A stretch of 64,000 nucleotides of DNA from Planococcus glaciei (GTDB lineage: Bacteria; Bacillota; Bacilli; Bacillales_A; Planococcaceae): NCBI RefSeq assembly GCF_900099655.1, contig NZ_FNDC01000001.1, forward strand, positions 372,001 to 436,000, given 5' to 3'. Made by a program: the position numbers and the translations under genes. Position 1 is the stretch's first letter. Every line of letters starts with the position of its first letter. The notes under the pieces are model-generated. The model saw only the letters and a list, made by a program, of their open reading frames with translations, did no database searches and was not told the origin of the DNA. Shown piece by piece: positions 26,418 to 35,535 of the stretch.

Positions 26418-26431
26418 TGTATTCGCTTACA
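26418..26431 (-). promoter_or_regulatory. CcpA cre site of the tricarboxylate transporter
   Basis: TGTAAGCGAATACA (minus strand) matches the cre consensus TGNAARCGNWWWCA at all 14 positions. It lies directly upstream of the ribosome site of the transporter, a position expected to give catabolite repression. Confidence 0.75.
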
Positions 26432-26586
26432 ATTCCTAGAAATCTAATAAGATTCCCGGTTACTTAATAATTTGAATTAGTTATAAGAATATTTCATCTA
26501 ATCCAATAAGTAAAATAGATAAATCTTATTAGAAATGAACAAAAAAACTTATAATCTGATTTCCTGTTCATTTATTCCGTACATTT

Positions 26587-27450
26587 TTAAAAGGAGGGGT
26601 GGTCATTGAGAAAGTCGATGAACTTTTGCACCGTCGACAATTTCAGGAATTCCTGGTTGTACATGAGCCACGTATCCCGCGTCACCGGTTCACCGTTTTT
26701 GTAAAACAACGGATATTTGTAAAGCTCGTCTGAAGGGCGCAAGCAAATCTCCGGCAAAATGGCGATGCCCAGATCGTTTTTCACCATCTCTTTGCAGGTT
26801 TCCTGCCGGTCTGTTTCCATGGTGATCATCGGCGGTTCGATATAGCGGTTATGCCACCAACTGCTGATGATGTCTTTCAACGAACTGTCCGTCTTGTAAT
26901 TGATGAACGGCAGTTCCGGCACTTTCTCCAGATCGACTTCTTTTTTGGAGATCAAAAACAATTGCTCCGTCTGCAGCAAGGTCTTCGCCCCCGTCCAGTT
27001 GTAGTCGCCGCGAAGAATGCCCAGGTGAACGCCTGAGGAATTGAGCAGCCCCATAATATCCGCACTCCACCCCGTGTTGACGCTGAACTGGACATTTGGA
27101 TGGGCCGTCAGAAACTCCTTCAATAACGGCGGCAGTTTATATTGCGCAAAATTGCTCGAAACGCCGAGGCGGATCGTCCCCCGTATTTCCTGCTGCATGT
27201 TTTGAAGATAGTCTTTTGTGTTCTGGAGCTTTGTGGTCATTTCTTCCGCATACTTGGCCAGGTAAATTCCTTCTGACGTCAGTTCAATCCCTTTTTTCGT
27301 TTTGAAGAAAAGCTTGGTCCCGACTTCTTTCTCGAGGTTTTTTAGGCGGTACGTCAAAGCCGGCTGCGAAATGTACAAGCGTTCCGATGCCCGGCTGATG
27401 TTTTTTTCTTCATATAGTACTTGCATGGCTTCCCAGTCTTTTTCGTCCAT
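26587..27450 (-). CDS. LysR-family transcriptional regulator (second of a paralogous pair)
   Basis: 287 residues from the ATG at 27450 (GGAG 8 nt upstream; a GTG three codons earlier has no site). Helix-turn-helix pattern KNISRASERLYISQPALTYRLKNLE, followed by the effector-binding domain with RLGVSSNFAQ and GWSADIMG. It is a paralogue of the LysR at 21748. It is divergent from prpF (131 bp apart) and upstream of the transporter gene, so it probably controls both, as TcuR controls tricarballylate genes in enterics. Confidence 0.93.
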   Translation of the reverse strand: MDEKDWEAMQVLYEEKNISRASERLYISQPALTYRLKNLEKEVGTKLFFKTKKGIELTSEGIYLAKYAEEMTTKLQNTKDYLQNMQQEIRGTIRLGVSSNFAQYKLPPLLKEFLTAHPNVQFSVNTGWSADIMGLLNSSGVHLGILRGDYNWTGAKTLLQTEQLFLISKKEVDLEKVPELPFINYKTDSSLKDIISSWWHNRYIEPPMITMETDRQETCKEMVKNDLGIAILPEICLRPSDELYKYPLFYKNGEPVTRDTWLMYNQEFLKLSTVQKFIDFLNDHPSF

Positions 27451-27580
27451 TTCCTTCACTCCATTTATGTTATAAGTTTTTTCGATAAGACACTGAACAA
27501 AATATCTATTTCACTTATGACTCAAATTACCATACTCTAATTTTAGAAGCAATAGAATTTTCAGAAAGGTGGTTCATCCG

Positions 27581-28708
27581 ATGAAAGTACCGATTGCCGT
27601 CATGCGCGGCGGAACCAGCAAAGGAGTATTCATCAATTACAAGGAAATGCCGGAGGACCGTGTGCTTTGGGACAGCTTCCTGCTCGACATCATGGGAAGC
27701 CCCGACCAGCGGCAAATCGATGGCCTGGGCGGAGGCAATTCCCTGACCAGCAAAGCCGCCATCATTAAAAAGTCGGAAGTGAACGGAATCGACGTGGAAT
27801 ATACGTTTGCACAGGTCAGCATCGAAAATCAGCTGGTGGATTTCAAGGGGAATTGCGGGAACATCTCTTCTGCCGTGGGTCCGTATGCCATTGAACAGGG
27901 TCTCGTTGCAGCAGTTGCGCCGGTGACCCGGGTCCGGATCTTTAATACCAACACGCAAAAAGTGATCATTGCGGAAGTCGAAGTGGAGGATGGACGGGTG
28001 AAAACGGAAGGGCAATGCGAAATCCCCGGGGTTCCCGGGACCGGTTCGCCTATCTATTTGTCGTTTACCGATGCGCAAGGCGCCGTCACCGGCAAGCTGT
28101 TCCCGACCGATAATCCGATTGACCGGATCGACACAGGAAACGGCCCGATTGACGTGTCCATCATTGATGTCGCCAATCCCCTCGTTTTTGTGAAAGCGGA
28201 AGATGTCGGGTTGACCGGGTCGGAACTGCCGCATGAATTCACGGTGGAAAAGCTGGCGGAATTGGAAGAAATCCGTTCAGCTGCCGCTGAAATGTGCCTG
28301 TTTTCAACAAAAGAAGAAGCGACCGTAAAATCGCCCGCTGTACCGAAAATGACGATCATTGCCCCTCCCGAAACGTATTTTGATGTCAACGGCGTGGAAC
28401 GGCAAGCCGACGGAATGGATTGCCGGATCCGGATGATGTCGATGCAAAAGCCGCACCAGGCCTTGGCCATCACCGGCGCCATCTGCACCACAGCCGGCGC
28501 GTTTTTAAAAGACACGGTTTTGAACGACATTATCGAAGTCGAAAAAACCGTCCTGCGCTTGGGCCATCCGTCCGGCATCATCGAGACAAAAGTGGACATG
28601 ATTGCGGGACATATCGGCAACATCAAAGTGGTCCGCACCGCCCGGATGATTCTGGAAGGCTTTGTCTATACAAAGCACAACTATGTGTACAGCAAATCAT
28701 TGGCTTAA
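27581..28708 (+). CDS. prpF: PrpF-family aconitate/2-methylaconitate isomerase
   Basis: 375 residues from the ATG at 27581 (AAAGGTGG 8 nt upstream). PrpF signatures: AVMRGGTSKGVFI near the start, GLGGGNSLTSKAAI with the active-site region, GNCGNISSAVGPYAIEQGL containing a catalytic-type Cys, and GHPSGIIETKV near the end. PrpF enzymes isomerise 2-methylaconitate and can interconvert cis- and trans-aconitate. No prpC/prpB/acnD methylcitrate genes are nearby; with TcuA and a CitM-type transporter, a role in trans-aconitate or tricarballylate use fits better (inference). Confidence 0.88.
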   Translation: MKVPIAVMRGGTSKGVFINYKEMPEDRVLWDSFLLDIMGSPDQRQIDGLGGGNSLTSKAAIIKKSEVNGIDVEYTFAQVSIENQLVDFKGNCGNISSAVGPYAIEQGLVAAVAPVTRVRIFNTNTQKVIIAEVEVEDGRVKTEGQCEIPGVPGTGSPIYLSFTDAQGAVTGKLFPTDNPIDRIDTGNGPIDVSIIDVANPLVFVKAEDVGLTGSELPHEFTVEKLAELEEIRSAAAEMCLFSTKEEATVKSPAVPKMTIIAPPETYFDVNGVERQADGMDCRIRMMSMQKPHQALAITGAICTTAGAFLKDTVLNDIIEVEKTVLRLGHPSGIIETKVDMIAGHIGNIKVVRTARMILEGFVYTKHNYVYSKSLA

Positions 28709-28738
28709 GGACACGCCTCTTAAAACTTGAGATTTCCA

Positions 28739-28768
28739 GCCTCCCGCCTTCATACTGGCGGGAGGTTT
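28739..28768 (+). terminator. Terminator of prpF
   Basis: GCCTCCCGCC and GGCGGGAGGT hairpin followed by TTTTG, 30 bp after the stop. Confidence 0.75.
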
Positions 28769-28842
28769 TGTGTACGCCAGAAATGGCGGAAACTGTCTGC
28801 ATCATTAAAGCGCTTGAAGGCCAGGCGTTTTAAAGGCAAAAA

Positions 28843-28872
28843 AATGAGCCAGAGAAGACATCTCCGGGCTCA
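28843..28872 (-). terminator. Terminator of the PrmC-like gene
   Basis: ATGAGCC and GGCTCAT stem with a T-run on the minus strand, about 20 bp past the stop. Confidence 0.65.
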
Positions 28873-28890
28873 TGTAGTTTGGAAGTATTC

Positions 28891-29691
28891 TCAGCGGGGC
28901 TTTTCCCCGATCACAGCGGTTGCATCCAGATTTTCGTCCCTGACGACTTTGGCATGGAGTCCGGCTTCAACGAATATGTCCAGGGTTTTTGCTCCCTGCG
29001 CCTCACTGGCCTCCATCAATAGATGCCCGCCGGAAACAAGCCAGTCGGCCGCTTTTTCCGCAATCCTGCGTTGAAGAGCCAGTCCATCCGCACCACCGTC
29101 AAGCGCGTGTTCCGGTTCATACAAACGCGCTTCCCTCGGAAGGAATTGAATCGACTCCGTAGGGACGTAAGGTGGGTTGGCCACTATGAGGTTCACTCGG
29201 CCTTTCAATGAATGGGGCAGCACATCATATAAGTCGCCTTGGCAAACACGGCCGCCACTTTCCGTTAAATTGCGGGAAGCACACCGCACGGCTACTGGAT
29301 CGATATCAACGGCATGCAGCGAAATGGCTTTAACGCCTGCCGCTACCGCAGCGCCGATTGCACCTGAGCCGCAGCATAAATCCACAACAATATCATCTGC
29401 CTTGGTTAAGCCTATTGCTTTTTGCACCAGAAACTCCGTGCGCGGCCGCGGGATAAAAACACCGGTTTCGACTTCGATCCGCAAGCCACAAAAATGAGTG
29501 AAGCCGAGCACGTATTCAAGCGGCAAACCGTTTGCCCGCCTTTCTATCCAATTCATTAATTCCTCCAGGCTTCCAGCTTCAGAGACGAGCAGACGTGTTT
29601 CTTCTTCAGCGAAGACACACCCCTCGTTTCGCAATCGGCCGACGATGCGTTTTCGGGTTTCGGGATCTAACTGTACATGGGTTTTCTTCAT
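28891..29691 (-). CDS. HemK/PrmC-like protein N5-glutamine methyltransferase paralogue
   Basis: 266 residues. Residues up to about 75 form the helical N-terminal domain. GVFIPRPRTE, the SAM motif DLCCGSGAIGAAVAAG (about 107-122) and the catalytic NPPY (about 173-176) are all present. True PrmC modifies release factors at a GGQ glutamine and usually sits next to prfA; this copy is isolated, as are the second PrmC-like genes of many Gram-positives, so its substrate is uncertain. Monocistronic with its own terminator. Confidence 0.9.
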   Translation of the reverse strand: MKKTHVQLDPETRKRIVGRLRNEGCVFAEEETRLLVSEAGSLEELMNWIERRANGLPLEYVLGFTHFCGLRIEVETGVFIPRPRTEFLVQKAIGLTKADDIVVDLCCGSGAIGAAVAAGVKAISLHAVDIDPVAVRCASRNLTESGGRVCQGDLYDVLPHSLKGRVNLIVANPPYVPTESIQFLPREARLYEPEHALDGGADGLALQRRIAEKAADWLVSGGHLLMEASEAQGAKTLDIFVEAGLHAKVVRDENLDATAVIGEKPR

Positions 29692-29841
29692 GCTCCTCTC
29701 ACCGCTTCCTTGGCCACTGTTATTTTTCTTTTCTATTCTAGAAATAATATAAATGTCCTTCTTCGACTAGCCTGCTCTGTCAGTTGAAGTCCATGACCTT
29801 CCATTCCTCTTCTTTAACATAGCCAATTGAAATAAAATTTA

Positions 29842-29882
29842 AGAGAATACTTAAAAGGACCTGCTCCCGCTAAGTATTCTCT
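29842..29882 (-). terminator. Perfect 12-bp inverted repeat, probable terminator
   Basis: AGAGAATACTTA and TAAGTATTCTCT flank a 17-base loop, 21 bp past the stop of the next minus-strand gene. The loop is long for a terminator, so an attenuator or other structured RNA is an alternative. Confidence 0.6.
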
Positions 29883-29902
29883 CACTGTCCGTAAGCTAAG
29901 AT

Positions 29903-30172
29903 TTATATTTCCTGATAACTTTTTATAAATTTATCACTAAATTCTCTTGTATTTAAAGGATGCTTTCTATTCTTGGGATGAAAATCGATTTTAAACAAAA
30001 ATTCTTCATTTAACTTTTTTACTTCTCCTAAGACGTTTTTCATCATTACTTCTTTGTTGTTTTCAATCTTAAAAAGTTCAATCTGCGGCAAGGGATTTCC
30101 GTCGTTGTACTGGTAAAAACGATACTGTCCATTTACTGAAGTTACATCAATATTGCTTATTAATGTTTTCAT
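29903..30172 (-). CDS. Hypothetical protein, 89 residues
   Basis: Strong ribosome site AAAGGAG 8-9 nt before the ATG supports translation. Small soluble basic protein with no recognisable motif, no membrane segment and no signal peptide. AT-rich relative to its neighbours, which may mean recent arrival. It is alone between two terminators. Confidence 0.7.
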   Translation of the reverse strand: MKTLISNIDVTSVNGQYRFYQYNDGNPLPQIELFKIENNKEVMMKNVLGEVKKLNEEFLFKIDFHPKNRKHPLNTREFSDKFIKSYQEI

Positions 30173-30283
30173 TTTTCCATCTCCTTTTTTTAAGTAGTTT
30201 TACTATATAGCAAATGGAAAATTAATGTAAGTAAGCGATAATTGTGAATAACTGTTGTGTTTGAAGTGTATTTTTTCATAAAA

Positions 30284-30316
30284 TAAGGGCTCTCCAGTCT
30301 CCTGGAAAGCCCTTTT
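30284..30316 (-). terminator. Terminator of the FusB/C-like gene
   Basis: AAGGGCTCTCCAG and CTGGAAAGCCCTT pair with a T-run, just past the stop at 30323. Confidence 0.8.
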
Positions 30317-30322
30317 CTTCAT

Positions 30323-31009
30323 TTATTTCTGGATCATCCCTGTAAATTCCCCAAGCCGTTCCAAAGAATTCAAGTTGCTGTTGCAGACATCGGGGTCCTG
30401 GCAGATGTAGTTGCCGCGCTTGATGTAGTTGTCCTGGCCGGAGCTTTTCGTCTTGGCGGTGAACATGCCGACTTCGCTGTGTCGGTTGCAGATCGCGCAG
30501 ATGCCTTTTTTATGGCTGCGGGTGAGTGAACCGTGGATGCCTTCCAGGCGTCCGTCTTTTTCGTAGACAAGGTACATCAGGCTCGAACTCTCAGTCCAGG
30601 CGAGGTACGACAGTTTCTTGAAATCGATGTTCTCGAACTTCGGCCCTTTCAGCTTTTTCGCTTTCGGGAACAGTTTCTTCAAGGCCGCATCGGTGACCGC
30701 TTTGAACGGGATGATGTACGGCTCAAGCTGCGCCAGGAAAGCTTCGGCGTCAGCCTTTTCCTTGATGCTTGCGAGCGGGTTCAGCACCGCTTTCTGTTCG
30801 GCCGTCAGCGACGGGAACAGCTTGAACACTTTCTCGTGCGCCAGGTGGCGAAGGACGCTCAGCACTTCGGCGTCGTTGCCGGTTGCCTGTCCGGTCACGA
30901 GAATCCGTGTCTGGTCTTTAATAAAGTTAAACTGGTCGTTCCGGATAAACGCTTCCGGACGCGCGCCAGTGTTTCCTGTTTTATCGGTTGTTTCTTTTAC
31001 ATGTATCAT
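30323..31009 (-). CDS. FusB/FusC-family EF-G-binding protein
   Basis: 228 residues from the ATG at 31009 (AAGGAG 8 nt upstream). The C-terminal treble-clef zinc finger is clear: CAICNRHSEVGMF ... RGNYICQDPDVCN (four Cys). The helical N-terminal domain fits FusB/FusC. These proteins release EF-G from the ribosome and, in staphylococci, give fusidic acid tolerance; chromosomal copies in Bacillales are common and sometimes annotated as fibronectin-binding proteins. Whether this copy gives resistance cannot be read from the sequence. Confidence 0.9.
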   Translation of the reverse strand: MIHVKETTDKTGNTGARPEAFIRNDQFNFIKDQTRILVTGQATGNDAEVLSVLRHLAHEKVFKLFPSLTAEQKAVLNPLASIKEKADAEAFLAQLEPYIIPFKAVTDAALKKLFPKAKKLKGPKFENIDFKKLSYLAWTESSSLMYLVYEKDGRLEGIHGSLTRSHKKGICAICNRHSEVGMFTAKTKSSGQDNYIKRGNYICQDPDVCNSNLNSLERLGEFTGMIQK

Positions 31010-31356
31010 TAGAGCCACTCCTTATGGGTTGAATTGGATGTCTATAAGGAAGCCGTGTACAGGGAATGACACATTGATGGGCGATTTAGTTGTTGCTTGC
31101 CCCACACAAAGGATCGCCATTCGGAATACCCGGCTTTGCATGAGTTTTACGTGACGCTGATAATTGAGATTTCATTATCATCTGATACCACTTCCTTTCA
31201 CAAACAGGGATTGCTCCCTCATGGGTTTATCATACTTGAATTGATCGTGAGTTTCCAACTGAAAAAGCCCGAAAAACAATATTGCCATCCAAGATCTGGT
31301 AGCTGATAATAGTAACGAAGCACTAGCTCGAAAATGGAATCCAAAGGAGTTTTAAT
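31010..31356. other. 347-bp intergenic region with a Fur-like inverted repeat
   Basis: Promoters of two divergent genes should lie here. TGATAAT and ATTATCA (31158-31180) form a perfect 7-bp inverted repeat around 9 bases; it resembles a Fur/PerR half-site pair, but the spacing is not that of the standard box. Confidence 0.35.
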
Positions 31357-31863
31357 GTGAAACAGATTTTGGCAACAACTATTATCAGCTTTGGCGTTAT
31401 TGCCTTGCTTGCGGTCGGCGGGTATTGGTTTATTCAGCGCGAAGCGGCTAAAGGCGAAGAACCGCCTGCAGTTTCTTCTAGCGTGCAGGCTCCGGAAGTA
31501 CAGCCCACCGAACAGACTTTGGAGATTGTCGACACCCCCTTTTCAGCTGAGATGGACGAAAAGAAGCTGCAGGACCATCTTCACGAGATGAGCCACAGCA
31601 AAGTGTACGCGGCTGATAAATGGGGACAGGTGCGGCTGATCACGCAGGCGAATATTGCAGAGCTGCTGGCGATTGTCGAAGCGAGTAATTTTGAGAAAAA
31701 AACCTTTTACCAGAATACACTTGAAGATTGGCAGCGCGGCGACTTTTCGAATGCCGTGGAAGTTCATAACTCCATCTGGACCTGGCACGGCGGAACGGTC
31801 GGCAAAGCGACCCGGCTGATGACTGAAGAAGAAGAACAGGCATACACCCGTTCAAACTTCTAA
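31357..31863 (+). CDS. Membrane-anchored protein, DUF6241-like
   Basis: 168 residues from a GTG start with AAAGGAG 7-8 nt upstream. One N-terminal membrane helix (residues 4-27), a Pro/Val-rich spacer (to about 50), and an extracytoplasmic domain with the pattern MSHSKVYAADKWG, LEDWQRGDFSNAVEVHN and TWHGGTVGKATRLM. I associate this with DUF6241, a family of unknown function in Bacillales. A terminator follows 24 bp later. Confidence 0.75.
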   Translation: MKQILATTIISFGVIALLAVGGYWFIQREAAKGEEPPAVSSSVQAPEVQPTEQTLEIVDTPFSAEMDEKKLQDHLHEMSHSKVYAADKWGQVRLITQANIAELLAIVEASNFEKKTFYQNTLEDWQRGDFSNAVEVHNSIWTWHGGTVGKATRLMTEEEEQAYTRSNF

Positions 31864-31886
31864 GCCAAACCGCCCTCTATGAAAAA

Positions 31887-31912
31887 AGAAGATGCTTATA
31901 ACGGCATCTTCT
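31887..31912. terminator. Terminator between convergent genes
   Basis: AGAAGATGC and GCATCTTCT pair around an 8-base loop; works for either side. Confidence 0.75.
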
Positions 31913-31932
31913 CTTCAAGCAATAATGAAATT

Positions 31933-32229
31933 TTATGTAAGATCGATTTTCTCAAAATGCTCCACAACCGGAAACGGTTCATAAAAGTGGTGCAATAATC
32001 GCTTCCATTCCTGGTATTCAGGAGATTGCCTGAACCCTACGGTATGGTCCTCTAACCTTTCCCATTCCACTAGCAGCAAATACTTCCCTTTCACTTCCAT
32101 GCACCGCTGCAATTCGTGGGACAAGTAGCCGTTCATCGAAGAAATAATTGCAGATGCTTGCCGAAAAGCCCCTTCGTACTCTTTCTCCATGCCCGGTTTT
32201 ACATAAAGCACTGCAGCTTCCAAAACCAT
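31933..32229 (-). CDS. Antibiotic biosynthesis monooxygenase (ABM) domain protein
   Basis: 98 residues, a single dimeric ferredoxin-like ABM domain: EAAVLYVKPGMEKEYEGAF at the start, KYLLLVEWERLEDHTVGFRQSPEYQEW in the middle. The family includes quinol and haem monooxygenases and stress proteins. It sits next to the aromatic degradation genes but is separated from them by a strong terminator, so a functional link is only possible. Confidence 0.85.
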   Translation of the reverse strand: MVLEAAVLYVKPGMEKEYEGAFRQASAIISSMNGYLSHELQRCMEVKGKYLLLVEWERLEDHTVGFRQSPEYQEWKRLLHHFYEPFPVVEHFEKIDLT

Positions 32230-32320
32230 GTGAACCCTCCTTCGCCAATTCGGCCATTATAAAAACTATGACTTCTTTTATTGATTCCCCTTAAAATTCC
32301 CGATTCCTTCTTTTCCAAAC

Positions 32321-32360
32321 AGAAAGGGAAGACGCCTAGAACCGGCGTCTTCCCTTTCTT
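32321..32360 (-). terminator. Terminator of the aromatic meta-cleavage operon
   Basis: AGAAAGGGAAGACGCC and its exact complement flank a 7-base loop, 10 bp past the hydrolase stop. Confidence 0.9.
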
Positions 32361-32369
32361 GTGCTACGA

Positions 32370-33203
32370 TCACTTGATGAACGTCAAAATATGCTCGACG
32401 AACGGTTCGGTTTTTTCGATCTGCGTCCAGTGGCCGCATTCGTTGAAGACGTGCAGCTCGGCGTGCGGCAGGAGTTCGATCAAGCGGTAGCTTGTACGCT
32501 CAATCGGAATGACCTGGTCGTTCAGGCCGTGGAACAGCAGCGCCGGAATCTGGATCTGTCGGAGTTCGTCGTCCGTCAGCGCCAGTTCATCGAGTTTGTT
32601 TTGGCGCGGTTCCGGGAACATCGCTTCGAACGACTGCTTGACGTCCGGGCGGATGCTCGCCTCGTAGCGCAGACGGACAAGTTCCTCGTTATTCGCCGCT
32701 TCCTGGTTGTACGAGAACAGCTTGATCAGTTCACGCATAGACTCCAGGCTTGCTTCGTAGCCCCATACCCGTTCTAAGCCTTCTGAAATAGGGAATTGAA
32801 TACCTGCACTGCCCATCAGTATGAGTTTTTTCACTAATTCCGGCCTTTGTAAAGCGACATGCAGTGACAGGGCGCCGCCCATCGAATTGCCCACCAGATA
32901 GACCGGCCCGTCCGATACCGCTTCGATAAAGCCGATGAGGTGCTCGACCCATAAATCCACGGGATAGTCATTGCTTTCGAGCTTATCCGTTTCACCGAAG
33001 CCGATGATGTCCGGGGCGAACACATGATACTTCTCGCTGAGTGTCGGAATAATCAAGCGCCAGTTGGCAAACGCGGAAACCCCCGGACCGGAGCCGTGGA
33101 TCAGGATAATCGTCTCCTCACCCGTCCCTTCCTCGTGGTAATGCGTGTTGATGCCGTTCACTTCCATGAATTTTGACGCAATCGCTGTTGTTGTCATCAT
33201 CAT
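32370..33203 (-). CDS. 2-hydroxymuconic semialdehyde hydrolase-like alpha/beta hydrolase
   Basis: 277 residues. Meta-cleavage-product hydrolase pattern: oxyanion HGSGPGVSAFANW (36-48), nucleophile elbow GNSMGG with Ser107, FHGLNDQVIP (Asp) and ECGHW (His) as the rest of the triad. This C-C hydrolase splits the ring-fission product of catechol 2,3-dioxygenase into 2-hydroxypenta-2,4-dienoate and an acid. Last gene of the monooxygenase-dioxygenase-hydrolase operon. AAAGGAG precedes a run of three ATG codons; the first is used here. No semialdehyde dehydrogenase branch is seen in the cluster. Confidence 0.9.
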   Translation of the reverse strand: MMMTTTAIASKFMEVNGINTHYHEEGTGEETIILIHGSGPGVSAFANWRLIIPTLSEKYHVFAPDIIGFGETDKLESNDYPVDLWVEHLIGFIEAVSDGPVYLVGNSMGGALSLHVALQRPELVKKLILMGSAGIQFPISEGLERVWGYEASLESMRELIKLFSYNQEAANNEELVRLRYEASIRPDVKQSFEAMFPEPRQNKLDELALTDDELRQIQIPALLFHGLNDQVIPIERTSYRLIELLPHAELHVFNECGHWTQIEKTEPFVEHILTFIK

Positions 33204-33295
33204 TCTCCTTTCATTCTAGTAAATAGGCCAGAAGAAACTATTGCCAGTTTCCTCCAGCCCCTTATTAGTCGATGCCGGGAAATTCATTTTATTTA

Positions 33296-34273
33296 TTATG
33301 CATTTTCCACTGGTGCCTTTGTTCTGACCGGTGTCGCGTATTCGAAGAATTCTGCAGGCAGACTCGAACCGTGCCAGATAACCGAATGCTCAAGGTCCAC
33401 ACCTTTCCACTCGACCGTTTTCCAAGCCGGGTCAAAAATCTGGTAGCCTGAATCCCCGAATAACTCAACTCGGTTGCCGCCCGGTTCGATTACATAGAGG
33501 AAGTTTGCTTGCGTGACACCATGTTTTCCTGGACCGGATTCAATCTTAAATCCAGCTTCGATTAATAGATCGGCAACATCTGCTAAGTGCTGCGGGTAGC
33601 CGTACCAGTAGCAGATGTGGTGCAGACGCCCTTTTTCACCGAGGGCATCGCCCATGACGGCGATGTCGTGCACCAAGTTCGTGACACTCAGCCAAGCCGC
33701 GACGTCTTTATCGTCCCCGTCCATGATGCGCTCGCGCACTTTAAAGCCAAGCGCTTCTTCCAGGAACTCCACGTTTTTGTTCGTTTCGCTCGCTGATAAG
33801 TTGACATGATCAATGCGGCGGACCGGCACGCCTCTTGCCGGACGCTTTTGAGGACGGTTCAACAACGGTGTTTTCTGATCTTCCGGCGCCTGGTAATATT
33901 CCACATCCCACAGAATTTCCATCTTATGGCCATCCGGCAATGTGAACTGGTACGCACGCCCGTGCCCAATATCGCCGTCGATCCAGCCAAGGCCATAGCC
34001 TGTCGCTTCGATCGCCTGCACACGGCGTTCCAGCGCCTGCGGAGAAGTGGCACGCCAAGCAATATGCCCGAGTCCCGCTTCGTCATTGGCAGTGATGATC
34101 AACGTACTGTGGTAGAAGTCCTCATAAGCGCGCATGTAAACGGAATTGCCTTCGCGGTGGGATTCTTCCATCCCTAAAATTTCTCTGAAAAACTTAATGG
34201 ATCCTTCAAGGTCCGTGCTGTAAATCTCCACGTGCGCCAGTTGTGCTACATCTAAAATCGGTTCTTTTGTCAT
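33296..34273 (-). CDS. Catechol 2,3-dioxygenase (extradiol, VOC fold)
   Basis: 325 residues from the ATG at 34273 (GAGGAGG 8 nt upstream). Two VOC repeats. Iron ligands appear to be H156 (IDHVNLS), H218 or H219 (LHHICYW) and E270 (NRVELFG); H202, H251 and Y260 correspond in spacing to the active-site residues of XylE. It opens catechol or a substituted catechol next to the two hydroxyls. It lies 23 bp after the monooxygenase and before the ring-fission hydrolase, fully consistent with a meta pathway. Confidence 0.93.
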   Translation of the reverse strand: MTKEPILDVAQLAHVEIYSTDLEGSIKFFREILGMEESHREGNSVYMRAYEDFYHSTLIITANDEAGLGHIAWRATSPQALERRVQAIEATGYGLGWIDGDIGHGRAYQFTLPDGHKMEILWDVEYYQAPEDQKTPLLNRPQKRPARGVPVRRIDHVNLSASETNKNVEFLEEALGFKVRERIMDGDDKDVAAWLSVTNLVHDIAVMGDALGEKGRLHHICYWYGYPQHLADVADLLIEAGFKIESGPGKHGVTQANFLYVIEPGGNRVELFGDSGYQIFDPAWKTVEWKGVDLEHSVIWHGSSLPAEFFEYATPVRTKAPVENA

Positions 34274-34296
34274 TGTAGTTGCCTCCTCAGATTTTT

Positions 34297-35505
34297 TTAC
34301 CACGTTGGGTTTCCTTTAAAGCCGAAAATGGATTTTCCGTATGCTGCCAGTGAATCTTCGTACAGATGCGTCGGGTGGACCGCCACAGTCATGATGTCGC
34401 GGACGAACATTTCGGTCGGATCGGTTTTGAAAATCGAGTTGCCGCCGAGTGTCAACAAGACGCGCAGCGCCATTTCCGCCGCGTTTTTCGAGACGTAGCC
34501 GCGGATGGCAAACAGTTTTTCGCGTTCTTCCTCGTCCAAAGTGGTCATGCTGTTTTCCTGATAATGCGTGAGCCGTTCCAGGTACTCGTTCGATAAGCCT
34601 TTCAGCGAGCTCAGCTGAATTTTCATTTCCGCCAGGACACGCTGGCTGCTCGCCGCTTCTTTTTCGTTCTGGCCGTGGTTAAAAATGCGGATGCGGTTTT
34701 CGGTCTTGTTCTGGAAAATATCCAAGAGCCGCTCGACGCCGCCGATCTGGATAAACTGGAAGCCCATCAGGAAAAACTGCATATACGGTACGTTGGCGAT
34801 CTGGTATTCCGGTTCATAATTGTCTTTTCCGAGCCCTTGGCCGGCCATGACGCGGGCCATTTTAAACACCCGGTTCGGCGGAATGTAGACATTGTCGACA
34901 AGGACGCCGTTGCTTCCTGTTCCCCGGAGCCCCAAAGTGTCCCAGTTGTCGACGATTTCCACATCGCTCTTGTGGACGATGTACATGCTGTACTCCGGTG
35001 CATCGCCGTCTTTCAGCTTCGCCACCGCACCCAGTGCGATCCAGTCGCTCCAAAGCACACCGCTGCAGAAGTTCCACTGGCCGGACAGGCGGTACCCTTC
35101 GCCATCGTCGGTCACTTTTCCGACAGGAGCGAACACGTCCGCCATCAGTTCGCCGCTATTGAATAATTCGTCCCGGCTTTCTTTCGGCAAAAACGCCGGC
35201 CAGGTTTCGTGGATGACGAAGAAATAACTTAACCAGGCTGCCGGTACGCTGTGGTACGCAATCGTCCGGATCATTTCACCGAATGTGAAGTAATCCAGGT
35301 CCTGGCCGCCGTAGACTTTCGGCCGCAGCAATTTATGGAATTCCGCTTCTCTGATCTTTTCAATCACCACATCGGAAAGTTTGGCATTCTGTTCGGCTTC
35401 TGAAGCGTGTTTCTCAGCAATCAACCCGATCTGTCTCGCCTTCTCAATGAGTTCGTCCCGGTTGGCTGCCGTTTTTCGGACTGCTGTTTGTTGATTGAGC
35501 GTCAT
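34297..35505 (-). CDS. Flavin-dependent aromatic monooxygenase, oxygenase component (group D, HsaA-like)
   Basis: 402 residues with the acyl-CoA dehydrogenase fold used by two-component hydroxylases (HsaA, C2-hydroxylase): [62 protein letters not shown] and the C-terminal [21 protein letters not shown] helix region. It needs reduced flavin, probably from the reductase at 38120. First gene of the minus-strand aromatic operon, with AAGAGGAGGAA before its ATG and a cre-like site just upstream. The regulator next to it suggests a phenolic substrate (inference). Confidence 0.87.
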   Translation of the reverse strand: MTLNQQTAVRKTAANRDELIEKARQIGLIAEKHASEAEQNAKLSDVVIEKIREAEFHKLLRPKVYGGQDLDYFTFGEMIRTIAYHSVPAAWLSYFFVIHETWPAFLPKESRDELFNSGELMADVFAPVGKVTDDGEGYRLSGQWNFCSGVLWSDWIALGAVAKLKDGDAPEYSMYIVHKSDVEIVDNWDTLGLRGTGSNGVLVDNVYIPPNRVFKMARVMAGQGLGKDNYEPEYQIANVPYMQFFLMGFQFIQIGGVERLLDIFQNKTENRIRIFNHGQNEKEAASSQRVLAEMKIQLSSLKGLSNEYLERLTHYQENSMTTLDEEEREKLFAIRGYVSKNAAEMALRVLLTLGGNSIFKTDPTEMFVRDIMTVAVHPTHLYEDSLAAYGKSIFGFKGNPTW

Positions 35506-35521
35506 GAAAATTCCTCCTCTT

Positions 35522-35535
35522 GGTAAGCGCTTTCA
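35522..35535 (-). promoter_or_regulatory. cre-like CcpA site of the monooxygenase operon
   Basis: TGAAAGCGCTTACC on the minus strand matches 13 of 14 positions of the cre consensus, immediately upstream of the ribosome site of the monooxygenase gene. Confidence 0.65.

Noticed and set aside
31158..31180. Fur box
   Set aside because: The arms match Fur half-sites, but the 9-base spacing differs from the consensus 7-1-7 form; kept only as a low-confidence repeat.
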